From the NCBI RefSeq assembly GCF_963677565.1, contig NZ_OY781981.1, positions 4,022,001 to 4,086,000 of the forward strand: DNA of 64,000 nucleotides. Reading direction: 5' to 3'. Of the stretch, positions 1-9,146 are shown in pieces. The stretch's first letter is position 1. The number at the start of each line of letters is the position of its first letter. Source of the DNA: an uncultured Draconibacterium sp. Lineage in GTDB: Bacteria; Bacteroidota; Bacteroidia; Bacteroidales; Prolixibacteraceae. The notes beneath the pieces are model-generated. The model worked only from the letters and a program-made list of their open reading frames with translations, had not been told where the DNA came from and did not search any database. Made by a program: the position numbers and the translations under genes.

Positions 1-190
1 TGCCTTCATCCAAACAGTGAATAATATCTATAATAATCACATCAGGTTTTTCCGACCTTAATTTGGCCATAAACTCGTTGATAGTCTTTGATTCGAATAC
101 AATTTTGCATTCCCCGGTCTCTTCTATAACGGATCTTATTCCGGAACAAAAAAGAGAATAGTTCTCCAGTATAGCGATGTTGCACATAAT
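1..190 (-). CDS. Response regulator receiver domain, partial (N-terminus only)
   Basis: Reading the minus strand from the ATG at 190 gives an open frame of 63 codons that runs off the left edge. It begins MCNIAILENYSLFCSGIRS and continues to DVIIIDIIHCLDEG. This is the start of a CheY-like receiver fold: beta1 (IAILENYSLF), helix1, a second strand (CKIVFES), and beta3 (PDVIIID) carrying the aspartate that would be the phosphoacceptor. The spacing resembles NarL/LuxR-type regulators, but the output domain lies outside the window, so the DNA-binding class is unknown. A different-frame ORF at 42-236 overlaps it and is a shadow. Confidence 0.7.
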   Translation of the reverse strand, partial: MMCNIAILENYSLFCSGIRSVIEETGECKIVFESKTINEFMAKLRSEKPDVIIIDIIHCLDEG

Positions 191-1097
191 AACCCCTATT
201 TTTTATCATTAACACCCTAAAATGGTATAATGCCAATCACACAGGGAATTCCATTAATTGTTTAATTAAGGGGAGGAGTTTGTAATTACGTGATTTATAA
301 GTACAATATACTACTTTTTACTTAGTATGTCAATCCGTAATTTTCCGTAAAAAAAATTTCGTAATTTTCCGCAATATAATACCATTTGGTATTTTATTAA
401 AACACGGCTGAACTCGTTATTTTAGTACTGTTCTATATTTCCTTTCATTATTTAAAAGCAATTTTATGCCTCAATGCAAAGGATATTATTATCAACCAAC
501 ATTATCTTTTACCCACTGTCTGATTCATTATTTGAATTAAAACGATATTAAAAGTAGAAGTTCCATTAACCTGAATAATGGCTTATTGAAAATGAGCAAA
601 TATATTACACTTCTACTGATATTTAACTATTCAGAAACTTACAGCAAGCATCCAATTTACTGATACATTTAGGCAATAAAACTTTACATAAGAATCCGAA
701 TGTTCACAATATCAAACACTTACAGTTCTTGTCGAAACTTTTTTATTTTTTTTTCGGCGTGTTTCAATCGAGCTGAATACTTAGTAAATACTAGCTGTTT
801 AAGCCGAAATTAACACTTAAAAAAAATTCTAAAAAGCATGCTGTTTAAAAAATCTATTGCAAGTTAATAATCAGTACCTTAGATTTACCCTCGCAAACCT
901 TTTTAAATAGAACTGATTAAGTAGACGCTTTTGTTTCCAAAGTATTTTTAATTTTTCAAAAAGGACAAAAAGTCTAGCTATGTATGATTAAGTTGTGATG
1001 AGAATTCTATTATTAGAATTTTTGTAACGCTTTGAGAGAATTATCAATGCCAATCATTGATACAGGAGAAGTTATGGACCACTAGATTAAAACAAAA
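191..1097. other. Long AT-rich intergenic region between divergent genes
   Basis: These 907 bases contain no convincing coding frame or RNA gene. They separate a leftward regulator gene from a rightward protease gene, so both promoters should be here. Two visible elements are a 12-base direct repeat, CGTAATTTTCCG, at 336-347 and 360-371, and a small inverted repeat (AATTCTA, four-base loop, TAGAATT) near 1003-1020 followed by a T run. I could not assign a confident -7 box to either gene. Confidence 0.5.
336..371. repeat. Paired 12-bp direct repeats, 24 bp apart
   Basis: CGTAATTTTCCG occurs at 336-347 and again at 360-371, and the flanking bases are partly conserved (TnCGTAATTTTCCGnAA). The copies lie about 150 bases upstream of the leftward regulator gene. 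A pair of repeats at a fixed offset fits a binding site for a dimeric regulator, but nothing in the sequence names the protein. Confidence 0.35.
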
Positions 1098-2594
1098 ATG
1101 AGAAAACCAGAGTTAGTGTTGCTAATGCTATTTATAGCATTAATTGGAAAAAGTACGTTTGCCCAAAATTCACCATTCAGCTTAGAAGCAAATGAACATC
1201 AATTGGTTACAATTGATGAGATATTTTCAGAATCAACAGAAATTGAGCCATTTAATGGACAGGGCAAAAAGATCTATGGCCTTGCGGCCAGTGCAAAAAT
1301 CGATTTTACATCAGAAGAAGGTTTAGTACGTTTGGTATTGCTTGACAACAATTTCAACGAATACCTTTTATTAGAGAGTTATCCTAATATTGACGGGAGT
1401 TCAGTTTCATTTGAAGGTCATGCAGAAGAAACTGCGTTATTAAATGGTATAACTCCATATGCCATTGAAATACAAGTAAAAGACGCTACAGTGAGGCTTA
1501 ATCATCTCTCCTATGCTACCAAAGGCGATGTAATTTCAAATTATAACAAACAGAAAAAAGAGAAACAAACTGCCCAGAATAAAGACAAAATTCAACGATT
1601 GAATAAAAACCTGAAAGCCAAAGGGCAACACTGGGTAGCTGGAGAAACTGGTGTATCCCAATTAAGTTATGCTGAGCGTAAAAAATTGTATGGTTCAAGC
1701 ACCTTTCCTTCCGGTTTTGAATTTTACGCCGGAGGAGTAATCTCTACTGAAACAAGTAGAGCCATAAACACAACAGAGAAATCTGCCACCGCAACAAGCC
1801 CATATACAGATAGTTGGGACTGGCGTGACAGACATGGAAAGAATTGGATTACACCAGTAACGAATCAGGGAGGTTGTGGTTCTTGTTGGGCTTTTGCATC
1901 AACCGGAGCAACAGAAGCAATGGTAAACCTATTTTACAACCAACAAATAAACATGGATTTATCTGAGCAAGACGTCTTATCATGCAGCAACGCAGGAGAC
2001 TGTATTGGAGGAATGCCTGCAGATGCGTTATCTTATATTTCATCGCAAGGGATTGTTGACGAAGTTGCATTCCCATATACAGCATATGACGATCCATGCT
2101 CAAATAAATCAAACAATCCTTCAGAATTGATAAAAATTGGAGGAAGAATTGATTTTGGATACTCACCTTATTTAAAATCTGAAGACAATTTAAAAAGCAT
2201 GTTAATTTCATTTGGTGCAATTAGCAGTGGTATTATCAATTGGAGTCATGCTATAGTTTTAGTTGGATACAAAGTTGTTAATGAAGGAGATACGTTCTAT
2301 TATCGTGATGCCATTAACAAAACCAGTAATTGGTTAACTATTGAATCCGGGAATCCGTTAATTGGAAAAACAGTGTGGATATTCAAAAATAGTTGGGGCC
2401 CATATTATGGAGATCAAGGATATGTTTATATTGAAACTCCCATTGAAAATATTGGATGGACACACGCAATCCAAACCCCAATAACCAGTGAGGTAAACAA
2501 TTACGAAGTACAGTGTACCGACAACGACGGCGACGGCTACTACTTCTGGGGATTAGGACCAAACCAGCCAATTGCCCGGAATGTCCGGATCTAG
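1098..2594 (+). CDS. Papain-family (C1A) cysteine protease, N-terminal part of a frameshifted secreted protein
   Basis: A secreted cysteine protease. Residues 1-22 form a signal peptide ending in FAQ. Residues 24-230 look like a propeptide region, and the catalytic domain follows. The active-site cysteine is C263 in NQGGCGSCWAF, the histidine is H384 in SHAIVLVGY, and the asparagine is N431 in KNSWGP, so the C/H/N triad is intact. After the protease comes a calcium-binding-like stretch (DNDGDGYYFWGLGP), then the frame closes with PIARNVRI. The expected continuation (KPANCPECPD) is in the -1 frame and runs into the next entry. One extra A in the AAA run at 2561-2563 would join the two into a single protein of roughly 1,430 residues. 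Protease identity is certain from motifs. Whether the break is real or a sequencing error is open. Confidence 0.9.
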   Translation: MRKPELVLLMLFIALIGKSTFAQNSPFSLEANEHQLVTIDEIFSESTEIEPFNGQGKKIYGLAASAKIDFTSEEGLVRLVLLDNNFNEYLLLESYPNIDGSSVSFEGHAEETALLNGITPYAIEIQVKDATVRLNHLSYATKGDVISNYNKQKKEKQTAQNKDKIQRLNKNLKAKGQHWVAGETGVSQLSYAERKKLYGSSTFPSGFEFYAGGVISTETSRAINTTEKSATATSPYTDSWDWRDRHGKNWITPVTNQGGCGSCWAFASTGATEAMVNLFYNQQINMDLSEQDVLSCSNAGDCIGGMPADALSYISSQGIVDEVAFPYTAYDDPCSNKSNNPSELIKIGGRIDFGYSPYLKSEDNLKSMLISFGAISSGIINWSHAIVLVGYKVVNEGDTFYYRDAINKTSNWLTIESGNPLIGKTVWIFKNSWGPYYGDQGYVYIETPIENIGWTHAIQTPITSEVNNYEVQCTDNDGDGYYFWGLGPNQPIARNVRI

Positions 2595-5377
2595 CTGATG
2601 GTGATGACTCTGACCCAACCAAAGGGCCACTGGATGAATATGGTTATTGCATGCCCCTTAACGGAGCACCGGCACCGGTTGCTAATTTTACATCAACCAG
2701 TACAACTATTAACAAAGGTCAAAGTATTAATTTTAGCGATCTTTCAACGAATACTCCAACTTCCTGGAGCTGGACTTTTGAAGGTGGAACTCCGTCAACA
2801 TCTACTGAACAGCACCCAACGGTAAGTTATAATACGAATGGTTCTTTTAACGTAAGTCTTACCGTTACGAGTATTAATGGAGAAGACACAAAAACGATAA
2901 CAGATTACATTTCGGTTATCGAACCTGTTACTGCTCCAACGGCTAATTTTTCAGCAACTACTGCTACTATCAACGAAGGTTCTGAAGTCTCTTTTACTGA
3001 TTTAACAACCAATGAGCCCACATCCTGGAGCTGGACTTTTAAAGGCGGAACACCAGCCACATCAGATGTACAAAATCCTAAAGTAGTTTACAGCACACCT
3101 GGAACATACGATGTTACACTTACTGTTATTAACGCGGGAGGCACGAATACTAAAACCATTACGAATTGTATAACAGTGGTTGACACAGTTGAAGCTCCTG
3201 TTGCAGCATTCTCTGCTGACAATACCAATATTCCGGAAGGTAATTCAGTTGTATTTACAGATCAGTCTACAAATACACCAACATCATGGAATTGGACGTT
3301 TAATGGAGGATCACCAGCGGCTTCAACCGCACAGAATCCAACGGTGGTATATGCTACGCCAGGTGTATATAGTGTAACTTTGTCTGCAACCAACGATGGA
3401 GGTTCAAATGCAGTTACAAAGACGGCTTATATAACTGTTCAGGATACGCTGGATGCACCGATAGTGAATTTCACTGCTGACAATACGAGAATTCCAGAAG
3501 GACAACAAGTTTCTTTTACCGACCAGTCTGCAAATAGTCCAACATCGTGGAGCTGGACTTTCGACGGAGGCTCGCCGGCAACATCTAGTAATCAACATCC
3601 AACAGTTGTTTATGCCAATCCGGGTGTTTATAGTGTTACTCTCTCGGCTACCAACGACGGAGGCTCAAATACGGTCACAAAAAGTGCTTATATAACAGTT
3701 GAGGACACACTTGAAGCACCAATTGCCGATTTTGAAGCAGATTTAACTGCAATTATTGAAGGTGGTGAAATCTCATTTACTGACAAGTCGAAAAACACAC
3801 CGGCCTCGTGGAAATGGGAATTTGAAGGAGGTAATCCTTCAACTTCAACCGAAAAGAACCCGAAAGTTACTTATTCCTCACCAAACAGCTATAAGGTTTC
3901 ACTTACGGTTACCAACGCAGCCGGTAATCATACAAAAACGGTTGAGAATTACATTACAGTTGAAGCAGCTCCTGATCCGGAATATTGCATTCCAACTCCA
4001 GATGCAACGGATGAATGGATTGCTGAAGTTCATATGGGAAATAACAGTTATATTTCTGGCAAAGATGGTTATGCTGACAACACAGCAACAATTTTTAGTT
4101 TTGATACAGGAAGCAACATCAGTGTTACTTTAACTCCGGGATTTAGCGGAAAAAGCAGTTTTGAATATTGGGACATTTGGATTGATTACAATTCAGACAT
4201 GAATTTTACGGAAGATGAAAAGGTCTTTAGTTCAAGCAAATCGAAATCATCTGTTAGTGGAACCATCTCCATCCCGAATAATTTGATTACAACCCGTATG
4301 CGTGTAGCTATGGGAAGTGCAAGTCCAACAGCTTGTGGTAATAACAACTCGGGAGAAGTTGAAGATTACACAATCGTAATTTCAGAACCGGTTTCTCTGC
4401 CTCCTGTTGCAGCTTTTACTGCAAGTTCAACGGCTATTGGAGCAGGCCAAACCGTTCAGTACTCGAATTTATCAGAGAATGATCCTGACAGTTACCAATG
4501 GTATTTTCCGGGTGGTACACCTTCAGCGAGTACCGATCCCAATCCAACGGTAACTTATGCAGCCGGTGGTACATACGACGTCACCCTGATAGCATACAAA
4601 TCAGGTTTCACTACATCGGAACTTAACAAAACAGCTTACATTACAGTTACTGAAAATGATGCATCTCCTACCCCGTCTAACTATTGCGAACCGGCTTTAA
4701 TTAGTAGTACGCTTTATTACATAAAAGACGTGAATATTGGCAATGCATTGACGGTTAACAGTTTTGGCGATGGATATTCATTCGATACCAATCCATTTAC
4801 ACTAAATGCGGGTGGTTCTTACGTTGTTAATTTGGCTCCGAGTAAAACAACTAGTCGCAATTTCTGGCGAATTTGGATTGACTTTAATAACGATGGCGAT
4901 TTCGATGATTCCGACGAAACGGTACTTTCCTTAAATAACAAAAAAGGAATAATCTCTGAAAGTATTACTATTCCTTCGTACGTTACCGAAACAACACGGA
5001 TGCGTATTTCTATGAAAGTTGGTAGTTCTCCTGCATCTTGCGATAATGATTTTATGGGAGAGATTGAAGATTATTTGGTTTCGTTTGCACCAAAAATGAT
5101 GCAATCGTCGATGCCACAGGCATCATCCGAATGGTTAGCAGAATTGGATCTTACAATTTATCCAAATCCAACAACCGACCAGCTGAATTTGCAATTATCA
5201 GGCTTTTCAGAACAAGCTACTTATTTAATTTACAATATGGTAGGAAAAAAAGTTTCCGAACAGCCAATTGACGCACCGCTAACAACAGTAGATATGAGCG
5301 ATAAGGCTCCCGGCATTTACCTGGTGGTTGTAAAAACCGAAGCGCAAACATTTAATAAGAAGGTGATTAAAAGATAA
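2513..5377 (+). CDS. PKD/GEVED-domain C-terminal part of the frameshifted protease, with T9SS sorting domain
   Basis: True coding in this frame starts near 2561. The first 16 residues, from the ATG at 2513, are an out-of-frame reading of the preceding gene. The order of domains is: CPECPDLADGDDSDP linker; five PKD domains, each with a motif like TSWSWTFEGG and a YxVTLTV strand; a GEVED domain (SGEVEDYTI, about residues 495-625); a sixth PKD domain; a second GEVED domain (MGEIEDYLV); and a C-terminal type IX secretion sorting domain beginning at DLTIYPNPTTDQLNL and ending KKVIKR. PKD and GEVED modules are typical adhesion or substrate-binding modules of secreted Bacteroidota enzymes, and the tail should direct export and cell-surface attachment. 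With no signal peptide or good start of its own, it is best read as the rest of the protease gene. Confidence 0.85.
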   Translation: MYRQRRRRLLLLGIRTKPANCPECPDLADGDDSDPTKGPLDEYGYCMPLNGAPAPVANFTSTSTTINKGQSINFSDLSTNTPTSWSWTFEGGTPSTSTEQHPTVSYNTNGSFNVSLTVTSINGEDTKTITDYISVIEPVTAPTANFSATTATINEGSEVSFTDLTTNEPTSWSWTFKGGTPATSDVQNPKVVYSTPGTYDVTLTVINAGGTNTKTITNCITVVDTVEAPVAAFSADNTNIPEGNSVVFTDQSTNTPTSWNWTFNGGSPAASTAQNPTVVYATPGVYSVTLSATNDGGSNAVTKTAYITVQDTLDAPIVNFTADNTRIPEGQQVSFTDQSANSPTSWSWTFDGGSPATSSNQHPTVVYANPGVYSVTLSATNDGGSNTVTKSAYITVEDTLEAPIADFEADLTAIIEGGEISFTDKSKNTPASWKWEFEGGNPSTSTEKNPKVTYSSPNSYKVSLTVTNAAGNHTKTVENYITVEAAPDPEYCIPTPDATDEWIAEVHMGNNSYISGKDGYADNTATIFSFDTGSNISVTLTPGFSGKSSFEYWDIWIDYNSDMNFTEDEKVFSSSKSKSSVSGTISIPNNLITTRMRVAMGSASPTACGNNNSGEVEDYTIVISEPVSLPPVAAFTASSTAIGAGQTVQYSNLSENDPDSYQWYFPGGTPSASTDPNPTVTYAAGGTYDVTLIAYKSGFTTSELNKTAYITVTENDASPTPSNYCEPALISSTLYYIKDVNIGNALTVNSFGDGYSFDTNPFTLNAGGSYVVNLAPSKTTSRNFWRIWIDFNNDGDFDDSDETVLSLNNKKGIISESITIPSYVTETTRMRISMKVGSSPASCDNDFMGEIEDYLVSFAPKMMQSSMPQASSEWLAELDLTIYPNPTTDQLNLQLSGFSEQATYLIYNMVGKKVSEQPIDAPLTTVDMSDKAPGIYLVVVKTEAQTFNKKVIKR

Positions 5378-5403
5378 GTACTGGCAACGTACAACTCTGA
5401 GAT

Positions 5404-5448
5404 GGCGGGTTACTATGGAGACAGAAGTTAGCCCGCCTTTCTTTTTAA
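5404..5448 (+). terminator. Terminator hairpin after the protease gene
   Basis: GGCGGGTTA at 5404-5412 pairs with TAGCCCGCC at 5429-5437 (nine pairs, one wobble) and is followed by TTTCTTTTT. The right arm covers the last codons of the convergent Na/Pi gene, so the coding end of one gene serves as part of the other's terminator. Confidence 0.7.
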
Positions 5449-7026
5449 CCGCCTTGCCAAAGCATGTAAACGCCTTATTCCTTCCAGCACTTCCGATTCA
5501 AAACGATAAATTGTAATTCGGTCATCTCCTGCTTCCGAAAGTCTTTCTATCAAATAAAGCCTTACATCTTGCAATGCTTCTTTAAAGCGGTCTTTTTCCA
5601 GCGAGTTATCACTTATTTTACCTTCCACTCCATAATGTTGGAGTGCTTTATCAAACGCTTCTAACGCCATTTTATGCACTTCTATAATCCGATCTATTGT
5701 ATTCTCACTGATTACAAACCCCTTTTCTATTCGATGTTCGGCAGCTTCTACCAATGAAGTGGTAACCATATCGGCTGCAGATTCAAGTACATTAACTGCT
5801 TCTATCTGTCGCTCAAGCACATGAGTTTGATCTTTACTAATCGACCGGCTTTGAATATTTTGTAAAAAGGTTAAAATCTCGGCATGTCCAAGATCGATGA
5901 GTGTATCCTTATTTCGCAATTCAACCAGTTGTTGACGATTACCTGACAGTGCCAATGGAATTCCAGCCTTTAATATTTCAAATGTTTTATCTCCCAGCTT
6001 CGCAATTGAATTTTGAGATAACTCTAAAGCAAGCTCCATATCTTCCAGATAGAAATCGTGTAATTCAGTAAATAATCGCTCCTGAAGCTTTTTCTTGTCG
6101 CGCACCATCCAGTTTACCAGTTTGGCAATCGGATTCACCAGCCAAATAAAAATAACAGTATTAGCTACATTAAAAATGGTATGGGCGTTAGCAACCTGAC
6201 GAGCTGTATTTCCCGGCGTTATATGCTCTACCACAGTGGCAAGCTGATTAATAAAAGCGAACCATAGCAAAACACCAATAACTTTAAAAAATATATGGGC
6301 AACGGCAACACGCAGAGCTGCTCTTGGTTTTCCCAGAGCCGACAGAAGTGCCGTAACACATGTTCCGATATTAGCTCCCAGAATAATAGCGATTGATGCT
6401 TCAACTCCGATCAATCCTTGAGAAGCCAGTACAATTACTACTCCGGTTGTTGCAGAAGAACTTTGTACCAGGGCTGTAAACAGTGCTCCAATTATAATCC
6501 CGTAGATATAATTATCCAGACCTTCCATTAACACCAAAAAAGGCTCATAACTTTTTAGAGGGGCAGTTGCATCGCTCATTACACTCATCCCCAGAAAAAC
6601 CAGTCCCAGTCCCAGCAGGATTGTTCCGGCATTTTTAATTCCTTCTTTTTTAAAGATAAAACTGCCTAAAAATCCCACGGCAATCATTAACCACGACGCT
6701 TTGGTAATTTTAAAAGCAATTATTTGTGCTGTTATTGTAGTTCCAATATTGGCACCAAGAATAATTCCGAGCGTGCTTTGAAAAGTTATAAGTCCGGCAG
6801 AGACAAAACCGACTGCAAGAACCGTTGTAACCGATGAAGATTGTATTACTGCAGTTATTCCCGTTCCTGCTACCAGAGAGGTCCAGCGGTTTCGGGTCAT
6901 TCCTTTTAAAAACGACTTCATCTTGCTTCCTGCTGCCGCTTTTAGCCCGTCGGTCATAACATTCATTCCATGCAGGAATAATGCAAGTCCACCCAATAGA
7001 AGTATGATAAGTGTGGTAAAATTCAT
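5428..7026 (-). CDS. Na/Pi cotransporter family protein with PhoU-like C-terminal domain
   Basis: An inner-membrane sodium-dependent phosphate transporter of the NptA/YjbB type. The N-terminal half has about eight hydrophobic segments arranged as two inverted repeats, each with the family signature: VIQSSSVTTVL followed by GANIGTTIT, then VQSSSATTGVV followed by GANIGTCVT. Residues from about 320 onward are helical and charged, matching the PhoU-like domain common in long members. The length of 532 residues is normal for the two-domain form. The gene is convergent with the protease gene and divergent from the sulfatase gene, so it is probably a single-gene unit. Substrate could be phosphate or another anion. 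Sequence alone does not separate these. Confidence 0.9.
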   Translation of the reverse strand: MNFTTLIILLLGGLALFLHGMNVMTDGLKAAAGSKMKSFLKGMTRNRWTSLVAGTGITAVIQSSSVTTVLAVGFVSAGLITFQSTLGIILGANIGTTITAQIIAFKITKASWLMIAVGFLGSFIFKKEGIKNAGTILLGLGLVFLGMSVMSDATAPLKSYEPFLVLMEGLDNYIYGIIIGALFTALVQSSSATTGVVIVLASQGLIGVEASIAIILGANIGTCVTALLSALGKPRAALRVAVAHIFFKVIGVLLWFAFINQLATVVEHITPGNTARQVANAHTIFNVANTVIFIWLVNPIAKLVNWMVRDKKKLQERLFTELHDFYLEDMELALELSQNSIAKLGDKTFEILKAGIPLALSGNRQQLVELRNKDTLIDLGHAEILTFLQNIQSRSISKDQTHVLERQIEAVNVLESAADMVTTSLVEAAEHRIEKGFVISENTIDRIIEVHKMALEAFDKALQHYGVEGKISDNSLEKDRFKEALQDVRLYLIERLSEAGDDRITIYRFESEVLEGIRRLHALARRLKRKAG

Positions 7027-7126
7027 TCCAAAACTTTTTACTAATTTAAAAAACTTATATAACTCTTTGATCTGTCATTTTTGAACTATGACAGAAATAT
7101 TATTTTAGCAGCAACTAAATTTATAC

Positions 7127-8515
7127 ATGATGAACTTAAACCAAATTCTTTGCCTAACTGTATTAGGGCTGTTTATTAGCTCGTGTTTCAACATTAATAA
7201 AGATACAAAACAACCCAATGTTGTAATTATTTTTCTCGATGACTCGGGCTATTCCGATTTTACTCCTTTTGGCCAGACAAAATTTGTTACGCCCAATGTT
7301 ACAAAGCTGGCGGAAGAAGGAATAATGTTCAAAAACTTTTATGTACCACAGGCCGTTTGCTCTGCTTCGCGATCGGCATTAATTACAGGATGCTACCCCG
7401 GGCGAACAAAAGTTTTTAGCGCACACGGTCCCGGCGATCGCGGTCTTGAAACTACTTTTCCAACTATTGGAGAGGTCTTTAAAAATGCCGGATATAAAAC
7501 AGCACTATTTGGCAAATGGCATTGTGGCGATCAGCCGGAAACGCGTCCTCATAATCGGGGTTTTGATGAAACCTGCGGACTTATGTATTCGAACGATATG
7601 TGGAGACACCATCCGGAAAGTCCGGAATACTGGGGACAGTGGCCGCTAAAATATTGGGAGAACGGAGAAGTTACCATAGAAGACGTGGACTCAACAGATC
7701 AGAAAATGCTAACAAAGTGGTATACTGAACACGCCGTTGATTTTATTTCGAGACACAAAGATGAACCATTTTTGGTTTATGTACCACATGCCATGTCGCA
7801 TGTTCCGTTGTTCTGCAGCCCTGAATTTGAAGGAAAATCAGGAGCTGGATTATATGGCGATGTTATTACTGAGCTTGATTGGTCGGTTGGAGAAATAAAT
7901 AAAGCTTTGAAAGCGAATGGAGTTGAGGACAACACGATAGTGATATTCTCGTCGGATAACGGCCCCTGGATTGCTTACGGCAATCACGCCGGCACCACAC
8001 CATTTCGCGAAGCAAAAGGAACTACATTTGATGGAGGGACACGTTCTGCCACAATAATCAAGTATCCGGCCAAATTGAAAGGAAACCAGGAATGTAATCA
8101 GGCATTAATGACTATTGACTTGTTGCCAACACTCTGTGAAATTGCGAAGATTCCACTTCCAGAAACAGAAATTGACGGAAAAAACGTTTGGGATATCATT
8201 TCCGGAAACCCAGATGCTAAAAATCCGCATGATTATTATGCTTATACCAACGACCGGGAATTTCAGGCAATACTATCGGGCGATGGAAAGTGGAAATTAC
8301 ATCTACCCCATAATTACCGAACAATGACGGACATTAAAGGAAAAGACGGAACACCAGGCAAATACGATTATTCCGCTAAAATTGAGCTTTCCTTGTTTGA
8401 CATGGAAAATGATCCGTATGAAACAAAAAATGTAATTCTTGACCATCCTGAGATTGCAGAACAGTTAATGCAGTTCGCGGAAGTACATAAAAAAAAGTTC
8501 TTTAGTGAAAACTAA
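7127..8515 (+). CDS. Lipoprotein sulfatase (S1 family)
   Basis: A sulfate-ester hydrolase of the alkaline-phosphatase superfamily. Residues 1-20 form a lipoprotein signal with the lipobox LISSC, so the protein should be lipid-anchored in the periplasm or outer membrane. The sulfatase domain starts at NVVIIFLDDSGYSD, with metal-binding aspartates. The modification motif CSASR has its cysteine at residue 78, to be converted to formylglycine. Other family landmarks are GKWHCGD, GFDE and SSDNGPW. The length of 462 residues is typical of S1 arylsulfatase A-like enzymes acting on polysaccharides or glycosaminoglycans. No sulfatase-maturating enzyme is encoded nearby. A second ATG directly follows the first, so the start could be three bases later. 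Substrate unknown. Confidence 0.93.
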   Translation: MMNLNQILCLTVLGLFISSCFNINKDTKQPNVVIIFLDDSGYSDFTPFGQTKFVTPNVTKLAEEGIMFKNFYVPQAVCSASRSALITGCYPGRTKVFSAHGPGDRGLETTFPTIGEVFKNAGYKTALFGKWHCGDQPETRPHNRGFDETCGLMYSNDMWRHHPESPEYWGQWPLKYWENGEVTIEDVDSTDQKMLTKWYTEHAVDFISRHKDEPFLVYVPHAMSHVPLFCSPEFEGKSGAGLYGDVITELDWSVGEINKALKANGVEDNTIVIFSSDNGPWIAYGNHAGTTPFREAKGTTFDGGTRSATIIKYPAKLKGNQECNQALMTIDLLPTLCEIAKIPLPETEIDGKNVWDIISGNPDAKNPHDYYAYTNDREFQAILSGDGKWKLHLPHNYRTMTDIKGKDGTPGKYDYSAKIELSLFDMENDPYETKNVILDHPEIAEQLMQFAEVHKKKFFSEN

Positions 8516-8527
8516 AGAACTTTATAT
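8494..8527 (+). terminator. Sulfatase terminator embedded in the stop codon region
   Basis: AAAGTTCTTTAG at 8494-8505 and CTAAAGAACTTT at 8512-8523 form a perfect 12-bp stem with a six-base loop. The sulfatase stop codon TAA (8513-8515) lies inside the right arm. The tail is T-poor beyond TTTAT, so the terminator may be of moderate strength. It could also work on the opposite strand. Confidence 0.65.
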
Positions 8528-8558
8528 GATGTTTTAATCAAATTCTTATGTCCTGAGT

Positions 8559-9062
8559 TTAATGCCCCAGACTTAAAAACTTATCCGGATTGGATAAATT
8601 TATATGATCGTTTAATATTTCAGGTCGTATCTCGCCTTTTACGTATATAAGTGCATTATCGTCGCCACCAACCAATATTACCATTTCTTCAATTACTGAT
8701 TCGTCCATTCGCCCGAAAATGGTAACATTTTGGTCTTCCTCGCGCACCACCAAAAGTTGTTCATAATCTTTTTTCTCACTTATTTTTTTGTAGAATTCTT
8801 CGTGAAGATCGATATGTGCATTTAAATTATCATCGTCTACTGCTATCACTTTTACGCGGTCTATACTCTCTAACAAATCTCGTTCACTGTCTTCTAAATC
8901 ACCTATTCCGGCCGCCAAATGAATTACCCATCCCGGAACAGAAACGGTGGTTACACCATCTTTAAAACGATATTTTGTATAGGCTTCGGAGACTCCAGAT
9001 TCGTAAACACATGAGGTCATCAGAAAAAGACCACTTAATAAAAGAAAAGCTATACGTTTCAT
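8559..9062 (-). CDS. DUF4252-type lipoprotein
   Basis: A 167-residue protein with a lipoprotein signal (lipobox LMTSC, cysteine 18). The mature part matches the layout of DUF4252 proteins of Bacteroidota: VTTVSVPGWVIHLAAG, then an acidic segment, DRVKVIAVDDDN, EQLLVVREEDQNVTIFGR and a terminal VGGDDNALIYVKGEI strand pair. The family is of unknown function and often occurs next to ECF sigma factors, but none is present here. It is transcribed alone, convergent with the sulfatase gene. The DUF assignment is from memory of the family pattern and should be confirmed by profile search. Confidence 0.75.
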   Translation of the reverse strand: MKRIAFLLLSGLFLMTSCVYESGVSEAYTKYRFKDGVTTVSVPGWVIHLAAGIGDLEDSERDLLESIDRVKVIAVDDDNLNAHIDLHEEFYKKISEKKDYEQLLVVREEDQNVTIFGRMDESVIEEMVILVGGDDNALIYVKGEIRPEILNDHINLSNPDKFLSLGH

Positions 9063-9146
9063 GACTTATTTTTTGAATAAGACGTAAAGCTTATTTTATC
9101 GTTACACGAAAACTTAAGTTTTTGAACAGAAATATTAAAATTGACT

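Noticed and set aside
42..236. Leftward open frame of 64 codons at the left edge
   Set aside because: It reads the regulator gene in another frame. The frame from the ATG at 190 gives a clear receiver-domain start instead.
2553..2566. Programmed -1 frameshift joining protease and PKD parts
   Set aside because: The junction reads GGA CCA AAC CAG in the first frame, which does not form a canonical X XXY YYZ slippery site, and no strong downstream stem was seen. A missing A is simpler.
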